Below are positions 14,611 to 15,756 of a stretch of 15,756 nucleotides of DNA, in pieces (positions within the stretch are counted from its first letter, which is position 1; each line of letters starts with the position of its first letter). The notes beneath the pieces are model-generated. The model was given only the letters and a program-made list of their open reading frames with translations. It was not told where the DNA came from and ran no database searches. The stretch lies in the NCBI GenBank assembly GCA_934277655.1, contig CAKQVC010000016.1, forward strand, positions 1-15,756. The letters are read 5' to 3'. The translations under genes and the position numbers were made by a program. The DNA is from an uncultured Clostridia bacterium (GTDB lineage: Bacteria > Bacillota > Clostridia > Peptostreptococcales > Anaerovoracaceae).

Positions 14611-15756
14611 CTACTCGTAGAACGTTTCCATCGCACGTACCAGATACAGGGTATCTTTACTGCCTGCCATCTCATAAGGGGCATGCATCGCCAGTTGAGG
14701 AAGTCCCAGGTCAACAGTGCTGACCGGAACCTGGGCACTGGAAAGGTTGCCAAGCGTACTTCCGCCCTTACGGTCGGAACGATTGGAAAATATCTGATAC
14801 GGAACATCCGCACGGCGGCAGATATCTTTAAACATAGCGCCGGAAAAACCATCTGTGCAGTAATTTTGTGCAGCGTTATATTTTATGACAATTCCCTCGT
14901 TCATATATGGACGGTTGACCGGATCTGATTTTTCCGGGTGAGCAGGATGTGCGGCGTGGGCATTGTCAGCGGAAACCATGAGACTGCCAGCGATCGCCAT
15001 GAGATAATCCTGGCGGCTCATGGAAAGACATTCACAGATCCTTTCCAGCGTGTCCTTGAGGAAAGTGGACGCTGCACCCTGGCGTGTCAGACTTCCGACT
15101 TCTTCATTATCAAAGACGCAGTAAACGGCACTGTGAGCTGTCTTCTTTCCTGCTAAAAATCCCTTGAGACAAGAAAAGGCACATTGCAGATCATCCAGAC
15201 GGGGACTTGCGATGAATTCACCGGAAACACCCAGGATGCTGCCTTTCTGTCTCGGGTAGATGAACAGATCATGACCGAGGATATTTTCTTCACTGGTATC
15301 AGCAGCTTCTGCAATCAGCTTCAGGAAAGTACCCTGGGATGTATCGTCGCCGTAGACTGGAAGGAAATCAATCTGCATATTCATATCCTCTTTTTCTCCA
15401 CTGCGTTTAAAATGAGGCGCAACACTGGGGATAAGAAGCATGTCACGACCGAAATTGATCAGCCGGCTTTCAATCAGCCCTTCGTCAGAAATGATGACGC
15501 GGCCAGCAAAGGAAAGAGGTCGGTCGAACCAGGAGGATACGATCATGCCGCCATACCCTTCTGCATTAAGACGTACATAGTGGTTTTCGGCAGGCAGCTC
15601 CGGGTTTTCCTTGATCTTCAGGCAGGGAGAATCACTGTGGCTGGCAGAAATGCGCCAGCTTTTGATCTGTCCTTCCGGAATGGTAAACGCGATGAGTGAT
15701 GAGCCGTTGCGGCAGGTAAAATAATTTCCGCCGGGTTTTAACTCCCAAGAGTCTTT
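14611..15756 (-). CDS. M18 family aminopeptidase, 5' truncated by the window end
   Basis: The minus-strand frame stays open to base 15756, so the true start is outside; 381 C-terminal residues are present of a family length near 430. M18 enzymes are cytosolic dodecameric zinc aminopeptidases, often acting on N-terminal acidic residues. Visible metal and active-site blocks, numbered from the first residue in the window, are ISASHSDSPCLKIK (36-49, His40), SPRLDDLQCAFSCL (184-197, Asp ligands), CVFDNEEVGSLTRQGA (213-228, catalytic Glu pair), and LAMHAPYEMAG (355-365, C-terminal His ligand). Met at 15546 is internal and not the start, because the segment before it contains the conserved SHSDSP block. 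It is often annotated apeB or pepC in Clostridia; I leave the symbol open. Confidence 0.93.
   Translation of the reverse strand, partial: KDSWELKPGGNYFTCRNGSSLIAFTIPEGQIKSWRISASHSDSPCLKIKENPELPAENHYVRLNAEGYGGMIVSSWFDRPLSFAGRVIISDEGLIESRLINFGRDMLLIPSVAPHFKRSGEKEDMNMQIDFLPVYGDDTSQGTFLKLIAEAADTSEENILGHDLFIYPRQKGSILGVSGEFIASPRLDDLQCAFSCLKGFLAGKKTAHSAVYCVFDNEEVGSLTRQGAASTFLKDTLERICECLSMSRQDYLMAIAGSLMVSADNAHAAHPAHPEKSDPVNRPYMNEGIVIKYNAAQNYCTDGFSGAMFKDICRRADVPYQIFSNRSDRKGGSTLGNLSSAQVPVSTVDLGLPQLAMHAPYEMAGSKDTLYLVRAMETFYE

Noticed and set aside
14683..15699. Several plus-strand open frames opposite the M18 aminopeptidase
   Set aside because: They are reading-frame shadows of a gene with intact metal-site motifs on the minus strand.

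Overview
The window looks like chromosomal core sequence from a Gram-positive, endospore-forming anaerobe of the class Clostridia, most likely Lachnospiraceae. This rests on the germination protease gpr next to spoIIP, a late-competence comFC, an M18 aminopeptidase, AGGAGG-type ribosome binding sites, sigma-A-like promoters and moderate GC. No mobile element, CRISPR array, tRNA or rRNA is visible.

Layout. (1) 1-294: the 3' end of comFC (+). (2) 295-921: a 627-base stretch without a credible protein gene. It carries a consensus-like promoter (383-411), a highly structured RNA starting near 418 (folded core about 419-681) and an intrinsic terminator (727-760). Its place directly downstream of comFC and its elaborate fold fit the 'raiA motif' noncoding RNA of Bacillota and Actinomycetota, although no raiA/hpf gene follows. 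(3) 846-4276, minus strand: rpsT with its own promoter and terminator, then a MurF-like Mur ligase fused to a C-terminal leucine-rich-repeat-like tail, then the purine nucleoside phosphorylase deoD. (4) 4339-6803, plus strand: the spore genes gpr and spoIIP and a small membrane protein. (5) 6839-14527, plus strand: lepA behind a clear promoter, then hemW, glpK, a membrane acyltransferase, prmA and rsmE in a tight unidirectional run. (6) 14611 to the window end, minus strand: a 5'-truncated M18 aminopeptidase, convergent with rsmE and separated from it by a bidirectional terminator.

How the genes fit together. The order rpsT / gpr-spoIIP-small membrane protein-lepA-hemW ... prmA-rsmE is the ancestral Firmicutes neighbourhood known from Bacillus subtilis. 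There, hrcA-grpE-dnaK-dnaJ lies between hemW and prmA; here that slot holds glpK and a multi-pass acyltransferase. Gpr (degradation of small acid-soluble spore proteins at germination) and SpoIIP (peptidoglycan hydrolysis during engulfment) are sporulation functions. LepA, PrmA, RsmE and S20 serve the ribosome.

Most worth a second look: the comFC-linked structured RNA without a raiA partner, the MurF-LRR fusion with a diverged ligase motif, the replaced heat-shock cassette, and an insertion in the knotted core of RsmE. All homology statements come from recognising motifs by eye; no database search was run.
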